A program made the translations under genes and the position numbers. A model generated the notes under the pieces. The model had not been told where the DNA came from and did not search any database. It saw only the letters and a list, made by a program, of their open reading frames with translations. 14,389 bases of DNA from an uncultured Devosia sp. (GTDB lineage: Bacteria; Pseudomonadota; Alphaproteobacteria; Rhizobiales; Devosiaceae). The stretch spans positions 1-14,389 of the forward strand of contig CAKTFF010000021.1 in the NCBI GenBank assembly GCA_934553185.1, given 5' to 3'. Shown here in pieces: positions 14,015 to 14,389 of this stretch. Positions within the stretch are counted from its first letter, which is position 1, and each line of letters opens with the position of its first letter.

Positions 14015-14389
14015 ATGGTTGCCTATATCGCCAGAAGGCTGCTGCTGCTGATCCCCATGGCCATCGGCATGGTGGTGGTAACGTTCGGCCTCTTGCTGAT
14101 CATTCCCGGCGATCCCGCCGCCGTGCTCTTGGGCCAGGATGCAACGCCGGAAGCCATCGCTACCCTCCGCGACAACCTGGGGCTCAACGATCCCTGGTAT
14201 GTCCGGCTCTGGGACTATTTCGCTTCGCTGCTGCAGGGCGACATGGGCCGCTCGATCTTCCAGAACCAGCCCGTCGCGGAAATCATCGGCGGTCGGCTCG
14301 GCGCCACCATCGAGCTCGCCGTGGTGGCGCTGATCCTGGCCACCATTATCGGCCTGACGCTCGGCGTCATTGCGGCTATCCGCCAGGGC
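14015..14389 (+). CDS. Dipeptide/oligopeptide-type ABC permease, DppB family (N-terminal part, cut by right edge)
   Basis: Inner-membrane permease of the same importer as the family-5 binding protein. The first 125 residues are visible: a cytoplasmic ARR start, a membrane helix at about 9-30, the periplasmic PGDPAA segment at 31-36, the LRDNLGLNDPW region at 51-61, the family motif QGDMGRS at 74-80 and a second membrane helix at about 98-122. The ATG at 14015 has AGGGAG 7 bases upstream. It follows the creatinase-like gene after 48 bases with no terminator between. The second permease (DppC) and the ATPases presumably continue to the right. Placement of the enzyme gene between binding protein and permease ties its substrate to the imported compound. 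Confidence 0.95.
   Translation, partial: MVAYIARRLLLLIPMAIGMVVVTFGLLLIIPGDPAAVLLGQDATPEAIATLRDNLGLNDPWYVRLWDYFASLLQGDMGRSIFQNQPVAEIIGGRLGATIELAVVALILATIIGLTLGVIAAIRQG

Noticed and set aside
1..14389. tRNA, rRNA, CRISPR array, insertion sequence, integrase or attachment site
   Set aside because: No tRNA cloverleaf, regularly spaced repeat, transposase-like frame or terminal repeats were seen on either strand by reading; a dedicated RNA scan was not possible.

Overview
The window is a GC-rich (my estimate is about 60%) bacterial segment with tightly packed genes, frequent ATGA stop/start overlaps and family matches typical of Alphaproteobacteria. I infer a member of the Hyphomicrobiales (Rhizobiales, for example a Devosia-like genus). 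No RNA gene, CRISPR array, insertion sequence or prophage gene was seen, and no gene-free stretch exceeds 300 bases. All the genes look like sugar and peptide/amide catabolism with matching ABC importers.

Left half (1-7111) is a divergently organised carbohydrate locus. On the minus strand, reading leftward from about 2593: a DUF2291 lipoprotein, a double-cassette sugar ABC ATPase (RbsA type) and the start of an RbsC-type permease that runs off the left edge. On the plus strand from 2840: a transketolase split into N- and C-terminal subunits, an FGGY carbohydrate kinase and a xylose-isomerase-like TIM-barrel protein, all overlapping by 1-4 bases. The set isomerase + FGGY kinase + split transketolase + ribose-type importer matches the transketolase branch of the published D-apiose pathway: D-apiose to apulose, to apulose 4-phosphate, to dihydroxyacetone phosphate plus xylulose 5-phosphate. 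That substrate is an inference. The 246-base control region between the two arms carries several inverted repeats, but no regulator gene is in the window. A perfect 13-bp stem at 7152-7186 separates this locus from the next, convergent one.

Right half (7286-14389) is a second divergent pair. Minus strand, transcribed leftward from 9934: an aldo/keto reductase, a DUF885-like zinc metallohydrolase and a small GAF-domain protein. Plus strand from 10149: a GntR-type regulator with an unrecognised C-terminal domain, a family-5 (Dpp/Opp) solute-binding protein, an intra-operon hairpin terminator, a creatinase-like M24-fold hydrolase and the start of a DppB-type permease cut by the right edge. The same octamer GTGTACTA lies just before both divergent start codons, a candidate binding site for the GntR protein.

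The most unusual item is the M24-fold protein (12791-13966). By my alignment it has lost three of the five metal ligands of the family but keeps the His/Glu/Glu positions used by metal-free creatinase. Together with the adjacent peptide-type importer, the DUF885-like hydrolase, the reductase and the GAF protein, this suggests an uncharacterised route for importing and hydrolysing a small amide- or guanidine-containing compound.
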